Assembly (NCBI RefSeq): GCF_000974445.1
Contig: NZ_BBOJ01000016.1
Span: forward strand, 1 to 64,000
Origin: Lentzea aerocolonigenes
GTDB taxonomy: Bacteria > Actinomycetota > Actinomycetes > Mycobacteriales > Pseudonocardiaceae
Length of the DNA stretch: 64,000 bases
Direction: 5' to 3'
The notes under the pieces are model-generated. The model saw nothing but the letters and a program-made list of their open reading frames with translations, had not been told where the DNA came from and did not search any database. Below are positions 1 to 7,760 of this stretch, piece by piece. Made by a program: the position numbers and the translations under genes. Within the stretch, counting starts at the first letter, position 1. Each line of letters starts with the position of its first letter.

Positions 1-711
1 GCGGACGGCCGCCTTGTGCAACGGGATCGCGGCACCCCGCAAGGGTCCGCGGTCTCACCGGTGCTGGCGAATCTGTTCCTGCACTACGCGTTCGACGCGT
101 GGATGGCACGGGAGTTCCCGACCGTCCCGTTCGAACGGTACGTCGATGACGCCGTCGTGCACTGCGCCAGCAAGGCCCAGGCCGAAACTGTGGCCAGGGC
201 GATAGCGCAGCGGATGGAACAGGTCGGGCTGCGACTGCACCCCGACAAGACGAAGATCGTGTACTGCCAGGACGGCAAGCGGCGAGGCTCGCACGAGCAC
301 ACGTCGTTCACATTCCTGGGATTCACGTTCCGGCAGCGGCGGGCGCGGGGCAAGAACGGGAACTTCAACAGGTTCTTGCCCGCGATCAGCAAGGACGCCC
401 TGAACAAGATCAACGCGGAAGTGCGGTCCTGGCGGCTGCACCGACGTACCGGTCACTCCTTCGCCGACCTCGCAGGCAGGATCAACCCTGTCGTGCGAGG
501 CTGGATGCAGTACTACGGAGCGTTCTACCGCTCCGCCCTGTATCAACTCCTGTCGCGCATCAACGCCTACCTGATGCGCTGGATCCGTAAGAAGTACAAA
601 CGGTTGCGGGCCAAGAAGAAATCCTTCCAGTGCTGGTGGGGAATCACGCAGCGACACCCCCGCATGTTCGCGCACTGGACCTGGGTAACTTCGGTCCCGC
701 GCGTCTGGTGA
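1..711 (+). CDS. ltrA: Group II intron reverse transcriptase/maturase, C-terminal part
   Basis: Intron-encoded protein that helps the intron splice and copies it into DNA targets by reverse transcription. The frame is open from base 1, so the N-terminus is outside the window. The visible part has the RT block GTPQGSAVSP, the catalytic FERYVDDAVV block (YxDD), and then a maturase/thumb region with the INPVVRGWMQYY motif typical of the group II maturase-specific domain. The tail is basic and Trp-rich. No clear HNH endonuclease follows, as in many bacterial group II proteins. The stop is 12 nt before domain V, the usual arrangement when the ORF sits in domain IV. No frameshift is seen in the visible part. 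Confidence 0.9.
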   Translation, partial: ADGRLVQRDRGTPQGSAVSPVLANLFLHYAFDAWMAREFPTVPFERYVDDAVVHCASKAQAETVARAIAQRMEQVGLRLHPDKTKIVYCQDGKRRGSHEHTSFTFLGFTFRQRRARGKNGNFNRFLPAISKDALNKINAEVRSWRLHRRTGHSFADLAGRINPVVRGWMQYYGAFYRSALYQLLSRINAYLMRWIRKKYKRLRAKKKSFQCWWGITQRHPRMFAHWTWVTSVPRVW

Positions 712-797
712 CCAGAGTGACAAGAGCCCGGTGACGGGAGACTGTCACGCCGGGATCTGTGGGAGCCCAGGGGTGAAACTCCCCTGGGCTACCCGAC
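1..797 (+). mobile_element. Group II intron, 3' portion
   Basis: The 3' part of a group II intron: the end of the intron-encoded reverse transcriptase/maturase, then a 34-35 nt element that folds like domain V (724-758, GAGCCCGG at the base pairing with CCGGGATCT), then a domain VI-like stem (about 761-793) ending near ACCCGAC. The 5' half lies before the window. The 3' boundary at about 797 is inferred from where the neighbouring HTH gene on the opposite strand becomes coherent again. The intron lies antisense to that gene, so it cannot be spliced from the HTH mRNA. Confidence 0.8.
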
Positions 798-1567
798 CTC
801 AGGGCCAACGCATCTAGGTGCTTGAAGATCGACTTGCAGTGCTTGACCCCAGGCAGGTCCTGCACGAACACCATGGCGAGGTCTGACTCTGTATAGGCGA
901 CGGGGCTGCGCTTCTCCCACTCCCACAGCACATATGGACCTGTGAAGGCTCCGGCCGCGCCACTTGCAGCGGACACGATTCGGATGACGTGGGTGTGGAA
1001 GAGCAGCTTCATGAGCTGGTCTTCCATGACCTCGTCACTGCCCACCTTGAGTCGCAGAGCGTTTTCATGGATGTAGAAGGTGCACTGCGGGCGATCTGGC
1101 CGCCGGAGAATGGCCTGTCGTTCCATCCGGAAACGGACGTGAGCCTCGATCTCGTCCGGGGCGATCGTTCCGCAAGCCTCGATGAGCGCTGTCGCGTACT
1201 CCTCGGACTGAAGCAGGCCAGGAATGCTCGTCATGTTGTAGGAAGTGATCTTGTCAGCGCTCGACTCGGCCATCGTGACTGTCCGCAGGTTGGTCGGGAC
1301 TTGCACGAAGTAGTTGTCGAACGCCAACCGGTAGCGGTTGAGGAAGTCCTCGATGAAGGTCTGCGGGCGCCCGCACCTGCCGAGGTACTGGACGATGTCG
1401 ATCTCGCTCGCCCGCACCTTGCCGTGCTCGATGTTGGAGACCTTCCCCGGATCCCACCCGAGCATCCGGGCGATCTTCCGCGAGCGGAAGGTCGTGAAGC
1501 GCTCTCGCACCTGTCGCAGCTCATCACCCAGGTCACGGCTGTACGGAGTGGACGGATCGCCGTTCAT
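644..1567 (-). CDS. Scr1-type HTH regulator (DUF5753), 3' end replaced by intron
   Basis: Actinobacterial XRE-type DNA-binding protein. An N-terminal helix-turn-helix (about residues 10-65, with SRKIARMLGWDPGKVSNIE) precedes a DUF5753 domain (about 95-256, including SIPGLLQSEEYA). Such genes usually pair with a small DUF397 gene and act in development or antibiotic regulation. The family match runs to HLDALALR at about 800, after which the reading frame enters antisense group II intron DNA and adds about 50 unrelated residues before a stop. The native last 20-30 residues are therefore lost or displaced. Any DUF397 partner would lie beyond the intron, outside the window. Whether the chimeric 307-residue protein works is unknown. 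Its start is 17 nt from the divergent start at 1585. Confidence 0.8.
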   Translation of the reverse strand: MNGDPSTPYSRDLGDELRQVRERFTTFRSRKIARMLGWDPGKVSNIEHGKVRASEIDIVQYLGRCGRPQTFIEDFLNRYRLAFDNYFVQVPTNLRTVTMAESSADKITSYNMTSIPGLLQSEEYATALIEACGTIAPDEIEAHVRFRMERQAILRRPDRPQCTFYIHENALRLKVGSDEVMEDQLMKLLFHTHVIRIVSAASGAAGAFTGPYVLWEWEKRSPVAYTESDLAMVFVQDLPGVKHCKSIFKHLDALALRSGSPGEFHPWAPTDPGVTVSRHRALVTLVTRRAGPKLPRSSARTCGGVAA

Positions 1568-1584
1568 GGACTCGACGTTAGGCG

Positions 1585-2025
1585 ATGGAGGAAAAACAAC
1601 AGCGTGCCCAAACGGGTGGAATTACGCTGCGAACCGTGAACGAGTTCGGCTTCACGACGGAGATGCACGACGTGTGGTCGTGCGATGCCATCGTGCCGTT
1701 GATCGACGGTAAGCCGCTCACCGAACTGATCGACGCTTTTGAGACACGGGCCAACATGAAGCCCGCCGGCGAGATGTACGGCGGCTTCACCTCCGAGGCG
1801 CGAGACGCCCACTCGTTCCGGCCCGGCAAGAGTCGGGTCGTGCTCGCCTGCTCGTGCGGCGACACCGGGTGCTGGCCGTTGCTCGCGGACATCGGCGTCG
1901 ACGGCGACACGATCGTCTGGAACGGGTTCCGCCAGCCGCGCCGCAAGGACCGCGACTACAGCGGCTTCGGGCCGTTCCGGTTCGACCGCGCGCAGTACGG
2001 GAAAGCCCTTTCGGAACTCGTTTGA
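1585..2025 (+). CDS. Conserved hypothetical protein with a Cys-rich CSCGxxGCW motif
   Basis: A 146-residue protein whose function I cannot name. The centre carries ACSCGDTGCWPLL (about residues 89-101), a pattern seen in small actinobacterial hypothetical proteins. Its spaced cysteines could bind a metal or form a disulfide, which is inference. The N-terminus is predicted to be mixed alpha/beta, and no signal peptide or membrane segment is visible. It is divergent from the Scr1-type regulator, with start codons only 17 nt apart, so the two promoters must overlap. The ATG at 1585 has GGCGATGGAGG-like sequence upstream but no clean Shine-Dalgarno site, and a GTG at 1636 is a possible later start. 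Confidence 0.65.
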   Translation: MEEKQQRAQTGGITLRTVNEFGFTTEMHDVWSCDAIVPLIDGKPLTELIDAFETRANMKPAGEMYGGFTSEARDAHSFRPGKSRVVLACSCGDTGCWPLLADIGVDGDTIVWNGFRQPRRKDRDYSGFGPFRFDRAQYGKALSELV

Positions 2026-2046
2026 CGTGCGGGTTTTACTGGCCTG

Positions 2047-4086
2047 GTGCGGACGACCATCATCAAGAAGACCCTGCGCGTGCCCCTGTCGGACGGCGCC
2101 GCGGGCGATGGCGGCACGACCGCCAGACAGCTCGACGCCGCGCTGCTGAAGGTGGGCTTCAAGGCCTCGCGCGAGCTGCTCGAACACGTTTCCGGCACCG
2201 CTGACGCCGTGGAGTACTCCCACGAGATCGTCCGGGCGGTCAAGGAGCTCGTCGGCGCGCAGGCCCAGCACAACCCGTACTTCAAGGACTTCCCGCGCAA
2301 CGTGCCGGACACCGTCGAGTTCTGGCTGGAGTGCATCGGGGACGTCGCCGAGTTCACCGGCAACCTCCTCGACCTGCCGAAGTACGGCCGCGTCCAGCAC
2401 ACGTACGACGAGATGCTCGCAGCGCACGACGAGCTGATCCCGTCGCTCAAGGACCGCGTCACCGTCCTGCACCTCGGCGGCACCCTCGACGACGAGATCA
2501 CCCGCCTGTACCTGGAGCTCGCCGCGAGCCCGATTCCGCTCGGCGAGGCCGACCGGGCGTTGCTCGGGGAGCTCGCCACGCAGCGCCTCGACCTCGCCCC
2601 GGGAGACGTGCCGACCAGGGAGAACCGCGCGATTCTCAACGCCGCACGCCTCGTCGCGCAGCGGCCGCTGACGGGGATCGACACGGTGACGGACGTGCTG
2701 CGCCTGGCGAGCGAGGCGTCCGGGGGTGACGTCACGCTCCGGGAGCCCACCCGCTTCCGGTCCTTTCGCAGGGCCGAGCGCCGGGCGTTGCTCGCCGCGT
2801 TGAACGAGGTGGCGCCGAGCAAGTTCGGCGACGTCCACCAGCACCGCGAGGCGTGGAAGCGGTTGGGGGAGCGGCTGCACCCGCACGAGTACCCGTTCGA
2901 GCACGCTCAGGACGTGTTCGCGGTGGCGCGCAAGGAGAAGACCGTCCGGTCGTTCGCGGGTCAGGTGGAGGTCGCGTTCGCGGAGGGCGACGCCGACCTC
3001 GCGCTGCGCATCCTCGCGAAGGCACCCGGCATGTTGTTGCGCCAGGTGGACCGGTTGGTCAGGCACGGCGCCTCGAACGTCGAGGAAGCCGTCCGAGCCG
3101 CCGCGCCCGACGTGTCCGGCCGCGTGCTGGTGTCGGTGCTGGAACACCTGGCGAACCGCGAAAAGCCCGATGCGGCAAGGGTGTTCGCGAACCGGGGCCG
3201 CAAGGTGTGGATCGAGGACGACACCCGACCGCCGCTCGACCCCGCGGCCGTCGCCGCGATCACCGCGGTCGTCGAGGACGAACTGGTGCGCAGACTGCCG
3301 GACTTCTCCGAGCTGGTCGTCGACCCGGAGGTCCTCGACGTCGTCGTGCCGATGTCCGGCACGGCCACCGAGGACGGCTTCGGGGTGCTGCCGCGCGGGT
3401 CGAAGCTGTGGTTCGAAGGTGATGTCCTGCGGTTCTTCGTGCACTGGCGGCAGCGCGCCAAGCGGACCGACTACGACCTGTCCGCGGCGTTGCTCGACGA
3501 GAACTTCGAGTTCAAGGGGCACGTGTCGTGGACGTGGCTGAAACGCAAGGGCGCCTACTACTCGGGTGACGTCACGGAGGCCGCGGACGGTGCCACAGAG
3601 TTCATCGATCTGCACGCAGACGCGCTGCACGCGAAGTACGTGGTGCCGCAGGTGAACATCTACTCGGGGGAGGGGTTCGACGACGTCGCCGAGTCGATGT
3701 TCGGGTTCATGAGCCGCGACCTGGACCAGATGGGCAAGCCGTTCGAGCCGAGCACGGTGCGGGCGCGTTCAGCCATGCGCGGCAAGGGAAAGGTCGCGTT
3801 GCCGATGATGTTCGAACGGGAGGGCGACAGCTGGTACGGCACCTGGCTGCACCTCTACCTGCGCGGCACGTCGTGGGGCAACCGGGTCGAGCAGAACCGC
3901 GACCTGGTGAAGCTGATCGCCTCGGCGGCGTTGCACCGCAAGTACTTCACCGTGCGCAAGCTGGCGGAGCTGTTCGAGCACAAGGGTTCCACATCGGACG
4001 CTCCGACCATCCACATCGGACTTTCGCAGTCGGAGACCGGCGGTGTCACCACTGTCGCCCAACTGGGAAACATGCTGTCGGACTGA
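2047..4086 (+). CDS. Large cytoplasmic protein with TerD-like C-terminal domain
   Basis: A 679-residue soluble protein. The last third (about residues 445-600) resembles the TerD/stress-protein fold: an HWRQRAKRTDYDLSAALLD strand-turn, a charged loop, a GDVTEAADGATEFIDL segment and the VPQVNIYSGEGFDDV strand, matching the order of conserved blocks in TerD proteins linked to tellurite and stress resistance and Ca2+ binding. The first 440 residues are helix-rich and match no family I recognise. GTG start at 2047 without a strong ribosome site, 21 nt after the preceding gene, so probably co-transcribed and translationally coupled. No terABC or other ter genes are nearby. The TerD-like call is moderate; the precise function is unknown. 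Confidence 0.75.
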   Translation: MRTTIIKKTLRVPLSDGAAGDGGTTARQLDAALLKVGFKASRELLEHVSGTADAVEYSHEIVRAVKELVGAQAQHNPYFKDFPRNVPDTVEFWLECIGDVAEFTGNLLDLPKYGRVQHTYDEMLAAHDELIPSLKDRVTVLHLGGTLDDEITRLYLELAASPIPLGEADRALLGELATQRLDLAPGDVPTRENRAILNAARLVAQRPLTGIDTVTDVLRLASEASGGDVTLREPTRFRSFRRAERRALLAALNEVAPSKFGDVHQHREAWKRLGERLHPHEYPFEHAQDVFAVARKEKTVRSFAGQVEVAFAEGDADLALRILAKAPGMLLRQVDRLVRHGASNVEEAVRAAAPDVSGRVLVSVLEHLANREKPDAARVFANRGRKVWIEDDTRPPLDPAAVAAITAVVEDELVRRLPDFSELVVDPEVLDVVVPMSGTATEDGFGVLPRGSKLWFEGDVLRFFVHWRQRAKRTDYDLSAALLDENFEFKGHVSWTWLKRKGAYYSGDVTEAADGATEFIDLHADALHAKYVVPQVNIYSGEGFDDVAESMFGFMSRDLDQMGKPFEPSTVRARSAMRGKGKVALPMMFEREGDSWYGTWLHLYLRGTSWGNRVEQNRDLVKLIASAALHRKYFTVRKLAELFEHKGSTSDAPTIHIGLSQSETGGVTTVAQLGNMLSD

Positions 4087-4220
4087 GGGTTTCGCTGCTA
4101 CCGTTGCAGACGCGAGGCCATGAGAGAGCTTCCTGCTAATTCTGGGCCCGGTCTGGCCTTCGGGCCGCCGGTTTTAGCCTTCTCGCTTTCCTCGCACCCA
4201 AACTTGCGCCGTGGGCTGGG

Positions 4221-5189
4221 CTAACTCCATTCGACGGCGATGCCCGCGATCCCCGGCCCCACGTCGCCGAAGTACGCGCTGACGACCCCGCCGAGCCCGC
4301 ACACCAGCTCCTCGACGTCGACCGGCGTGGCGTCGGCCGAGGCGCGGAACTGCTTCATGCAGCGCGCGGGCATCGCGCGCCGGTGGAACGACAGCTGCAC
4401 GAGGTACGAGCCGCACATCTCGCGGAACGTCCGGTGGTGCCCCTGCGTCGCGCTGCCGGTGTCGTCGACGATCGTGAAGCTGAAGACGTGCTCCTCACCG
4501 GCCGCGAGCCGCCGGTCGAACAGCATTTCCACGGCCAGCTTGCGGGAAGCGCTTTCCCGGCGCAGGCGCCCCTGCCGGCAGCCTTCGCCTGCTCTGACCA
4601 AGGCGTTCTCGATCAACGATCCCTCGTCGCCGTGGTGCACCGCCAGGTACCTGTCCGGGCCCTGACGCACCGCGCGCACGACCAGCCGTGTGGTGATGGA
4701 GCGCTGTTCGCGGTGCATGCCGATCTGGACCGTGTCGTGCACGGACAGCACTTCGAGCTCCGCGTTGCCGCGCGCGGCCTCCGGGACGGAGTCGAACGAC
4801 GCGAGCAGTGGTGCGGGCTCCGGCCAGGTCGCCACCGGTCGTGGTGCGTAGGTGTTGGCCGTACGCGGTCCGATGAGGTCCAACAAGGACGACGGCGGTA
4901 GGCGCAGCACGGACTCCAGCGCGCGCACCGTGCTGATGGCGCGCGGCACCTCGGGATGGCGCAGACCTCGTTGCCAGTAGGAGAGCGTCGACTGGCCTAC
5001 CTGGACACCGAGTTGTTCGAGGTGAGCGCGCAGCCTGGCGAGCGAGAGGCCACGGTGGGCGATCGCCTCGCGCAGTGCGCGGTGGAACGGCCCGTAGCGC
5101 AGCGTCTCGGCGAGCGGGGTCGGCAGACCCCCGGTCGGGTGACCGATCGGTTCGTCGACCGATCCGGCGTGCCCGGATTCCGCGGCCAC
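4221..5189 (-). CDS. XRE-family transcriptional regulator
   Basis: 322-residue regulator with an N-terminal helix-turn-helix at about residues 38-95 (HRALREAIAHRGLSLARLRA ... STLSYWQRGLRHPE, followed by a leucine-rich helix). The longer C-terminal domain (about 110-322) is all-beta-like with no recognised ligand motif. Architectures of this kind occur repeatedly in Pseudonocardiales, each copy regulating an unknown target. GTG start at 5189. It is divergent from thymidylate kinase, and the 145-bp intergenic region holds a palindrome (5208-5222) that could be its own operator. Confidence 0.75.
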   Translation of the reverse strand: MAAESGHAGSVDEPIGHPTGGLPTPLAETLRYGPFHRALREAIAHRGLSLARLRAHLEQLGVQVGQSTLSYWQRGLRHPEVPRAISTVRALESVLRLPPSSLLDLIGPRTANTYAPRPVATWPEPAPLLASFDSVPEAARGNAELEVLSVHDTVQIGMHREQRSITTRLVVRAVRQGPDRYLAVHHGDEGSLIENALVRAGEGCRQGRLRRESASRKLAVEMLFDRRLAAGEEHVFSFTIVDDTGSATQGHHRTFREMCGSYLVQLSFHRRAMPARCMKQFRASADATPVDVEELVCGLGGVVSAYFGDVGPGIAGIAVEWS

Positions 5190-5207
5190 CGCGGCACCTA
5201 CCCTTCA

Positions 5208-5222
5208 CACACGCGCCGTGTG
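5208..5222. promoter_or_regulatory. Palindrome in the XRE regulator-tmk intergenic region
   Basis: Perfect 6-3-6 inverted repeat CACACG-CGC-CGTGTG, 19 bp upstream of the XRE regulator's start. Position and symmetry suit an autoregulatory operator. No experimental evidence can be read from sequence. Confidence 0.35.
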
Positions 5223-5334
5223 ACTGTTCACCGTAGTCACTCGTTCTGGTGATCGAAAGATCGGATTTCGCCCGTGTGGGGGACGTGGAACGGCCGTGTG
5301 AGTGGCGGAACGGTGTGGAGTTAGGGTTCGCGGC

Positions 5335-5979
5335 GTGGGAAAGCTCGTCGTGATCGAAGGCCTGGACGGGGCCGGCAAGCGCACGCTCGCCAACGGATTG
5401 ACCGAGGCGCTGAGTGCGCAGGGCAGGACCGTGGCCACTCACGCGTTCCCGCGCTACGGCCAGAGCGTGCACGCTGACCTGGTCCGCGACGGCCTGTACG
5501 GCAGGCTCGGCGACCTCAGCGACTCCGTGTACGGCATGGCCGTGCTCTACGCGCTGGACCGGCGCGGGGCGGCCGACGAGATCCGCAAGGACCTCGAAGA
5601 GCACGACGTGGTCCTGCTCGACCGCTACGTCGCCTCCAGTGCCGCGTACAGCGCCGCTCGCCTCCACCAGGACGAGAACGGCGAGTTCGTCCGGTGGGTG
5701 TACGAGTTGGAGATCGAGCGCTTCGGGCTGCCCGTTCCCGATCTTCACCTGCTGCTGCGCGTGCCCGTGGAGGTCGCGGCCGAACGAGCCGCGCAACGCG
5801 AGCAGGACGACGACTCGCGCGCGAGGGACCTCTACGAGTCCGACGGCTCGTTGCAGGCTCGGTGCGGAATCGTTTACGACGGATTGGCGAAGATCAACTG
5901 GCTGGCCCCGTGGCAAGTGGTCGACGGGCGGTCAAACGTGAACTTTTCTTCCCTTCTGGGACGACTCTTCACTCCTTGA
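5335..5979 (+). CDS. tmk: Thymidylate kinase
   Basis: dTMP kinase, which phosphorylates dTMP to dTDP with ATP in DNA precursor synthesis. The 214-residue length fits the family. The P-loop GLDGAGK is at residues 9-15, the substrate-binding DRY motif at 96-98, and a lid region with Arg/Asp-rich sequence near 150-165. The GTG start at 5335 gives the usual MGKLVVIEG opening; the longer frame upstream is not family-like. It sits upstream of mtrA as in mycobacteria, but here a methyltransferase gene lies between them. Confidence 0.93.
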   Translation: MGKLVVIEGLDGAGKRTLANGLTEALSAQGRTVATHAFPRYGQSVHADLVRDGLYGRLGDLSDSVYGMAVLYALDRRGAADEIRKDLEEHDVVLLDRYVASSAAYSAARLHQDENGEFVRWVYELEIERFGLPVPDLHLLLRVPVEVAAERAAQREQDDDSRARDLYESDGSLQARCGIVYDGLAKINWLAPWQVVDGRSNVNFSSLLGRLFTP

Positions 5980-6055
5980 GTGGTCGCTCACGTGCGTACC
6001 AGTTGACACGATCGTGTGTCCGGTACGTCACTGTGAGTGAATAGGAGATCACGAT

Positions 6056-6886
6056 TTGAAGCGTGTTCTGCAGCGCCCCCCGGTCGGTGTAGCTCGTACG
6101 GCTGTCCTGATCGCTGCCGCCCGCGCACAGGAACAAGGTCATCTCCGCCGCCTCTTCGACGACCCCCTGGCCGCAGGACTCGTGGAGGCCGCCGGCTCCG
6201 CGAGCGACCTGAACGGCGTCCGCACCCTCGCAGGCGACCACTTCGTCCTGCGCACCCGGTACTTCGACGACGAGCTCCTCGCCGCGGCCAAACCCCAGGT
6301 CGTGATCATGGCGGCGGGCCTCGACACCAGGGCGTTCCGGCTGCAGTGGCCGCCGGGTACGACAGTCTTCGAGCTCGACCTGCCCGAGCTCGTCGCGTTC
6401 AAGGAAGACGCCCTGCACGACTTACGTGCTCAACCCCTGTGCGAACGGATCGTCGTCCCGTGCGACCTGCGCGACGACTGGGCGACAGCGCTGATCCGCG
6501 CGGGGTTCGACCCGAAGAGGCCCACGGCATGGTTGCTGGAGGGCCTCTTCATGTTTCTGCCGCCGGACGCCGGTGAGCAGGTCATGTACCTGGTGAGCGC
6601 GCTGTCCGCCCGCGGCAGCACGCTCGCGCTCGAACACGTCAACCGCGAGTTCCGCGAGTTGCCGCAGATGAGAGCCGTGCACGAGCGGTTCGGCACGATG
6701 AACGCGCGCTGGCAGTCCGACGTGGAGGACCCGGTCGAGTGGCTCGGCGGCCACGGCTGGCACGCCACCGTGACGCACCAGATCGACCTCGCCGCACGGC
6801 ACGGCCGCGCGGTCCCGGCGATCACCGATCCGCGGAAGGTGGGTGACGCGCGCATCTGGCTGGCCTCCGCCGTCCGCACGGCCTGA
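6056..6886 (+). CDS. SAM-dependent methyltransferase, leucine carboxyl methyltransferase-like
   Basis: 276-residue class I methyltransferase of the group related to PPM1/leucine carboxyl methyltransferases, abundant in actinobacteria. It shows PVGVARTAVLIAAARAQE at the N-terminus, the SAM-binding VVIMAAGLDTRAFRL block (about residues 82-96), the acidic FELDLPEL motif, and WLLEGLFMFLPP near residue 162. Many family members methylate carboxyl or hydroxyl groups of natural products, but the substrate here is unknown. The TTG start at 6056 is supported by AGGAG at 6043-6047. It interrupts the usual tmk-mtrA adjacency, suggesting a later insertion. Confidence 0.82.
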   Translation: MKRVLQRPPVGVARTAVLIAAARAQEQGHLRRLFDDPLAAGLVEAAGSASDLNGVRTLAGDHFVLRTRYFDDELLAAAKPQVVIMAAGLDTRAFRLQWPPGTTVFELDLPELVAFKEDALHDLRAQPLCERIVVPCDLRDDWATALIRAGFDPKRPTAWLLEGLFMFLPPDAGEQVMYLVSALSARGSTLALEHVNREFRELPQMRAVHERFGTMNARWQSDVEDPVEWLGGHGWHATVTHQIDLAARHGRAVPAITDPRKVGDARIWLASAVRTA

Positions 6887-6896
6887 CAAACACCAG

Positions 6897-6911
6897 GTAA
6901 CGAAAGGTGAC
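6897..6911 (+). promoter_or_regulatory. Possible MtrA-type direct repeat upstream of mtrA
   Basis: GTAAC-N5-GTGAC, an imperfect direct repeat with 10-bp period, 160 bp upstream of mtrA. MtrA of actinobacteria is known to bind paired GTAAC-like repeats, so this is a candidate autoregulatory site; a third GGTAAC occurs near 6988. The spacing is one base shorter than the usual consensus, so confidence is low. Confidence 0.3.
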
Positions 6912-7072
6912 CGTCGCGCGGATAACCCGGCGACGAGCAGGCCGAATCGGGCGAGGTGGGGCACGTGGAGCGAGGGTTCCAGCCGGTAACCGAACGACCG
7001 CACATCGCCACCAGCGGCAACGGAACATGGGCGGTGCGCGAACGCGCGACCGGCAGTGCGACGATATTGAGT

Positions 7073-7750
7073 ATGAAGGCACGCGTGCTCGTCGTCGATG
7101 ACGACCCCGCCCTGGCGGAGATGCTGACGATCGTGTTGCGCGGGGAGGGCTTCGACACCGCGGTGGTCGCCGACGGTGCCCGTGCCCTGCCCGCGCTGCG
7201 CGAGCTCAAGCCCGACCTCGTGCTGCTCGACCTGATGTTGCCGGGCATGAACGGCATCGACGTCTGCAAGGCGATCAGGTCCGAGTCGGGCGTGCCGATC
7301 GTGATGCTCACCGCGAAGAGCGACACGGTCGACGTGGTGCTGGGCCTCGAGTCCGGCGCGGACGACTACGTCGTCAAGCCGTTCAAGCCGAAGGAGCTGG
7401 TGGCCCGCATCCGGGCGCGCCTGCGCCGCACCGAGGCCGAGCCGTCCGAGGTGCTGCAGATCGGCGATCTCACCATCGACGTCCCCGGCCACGAGGTGCT
7501 GCGCGAGGGCAGGCCGATCCAGCTCACGCCGCTGGAGTTCGACCTCCTCGTCGCGCTGGCCCGCAAGCCGCGTCAGGTGTTCACCCGCGAGGTGCTGCTG
7601 GAGCAGGTGTGGGGTTACCGCCACGCCGCCGACACGCGCCTGGTGAACGTGCATGTGCAGCGGCTGCGTTCCAAGGTCGAACGGGACCCGGAGCACCCCG
7701 AGGTGGTGTTGACTGTCCGCGGTGTCGGGTACAAGGCCGGCCCTCCGTGA
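7073..7750 (+). CDS. mtrA: MtrA response regulator
   Basis: OmpR/PhoB-family response regulator of the MtrAB system, which controls cell-division, wall-hydrolase and osmotic-stress genes in actinobacteria. 225 residues. The receiver domain (about 4-115) has acidic pocket D9/D10, phosphoacceptor D53 in LLDLMLPG, switch T80 and K102 in VVKPFKP. A winged-helix domain follows (about 130-225), with the RQVFTREVLLEQVWGY helix and the RSKVERDP/TVRGVGYK wing typical of MtrA. Start chosen at ATG 7073 giving MKARVLVVDDD. mtrB begins 10 nt after its stop, forming an operon with mtrB and lpqB. Confidence 0.96.
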   Translation: MKARVLVVDDDPALAEMLTIVLRGEGFDTAVVADGARALPALRELKPDLVLLDLMLPGMNGIDVCKAIRSESGVPIVMLTAKSDTVDVVLGLESGADDYVVKPFKPKELVARIRARLRRTEAEPSEVLQIGDLTIDVPGHEVLREGRPIQLTPLEFDLLVALARKPRQVFTREVLLEQVWGYRHAADTRLVNVHVQRLRSKVERDPEHPEVVLTVRGVGYKAGPP

Positions 7751-7760
7751 CAGGTGGCGT

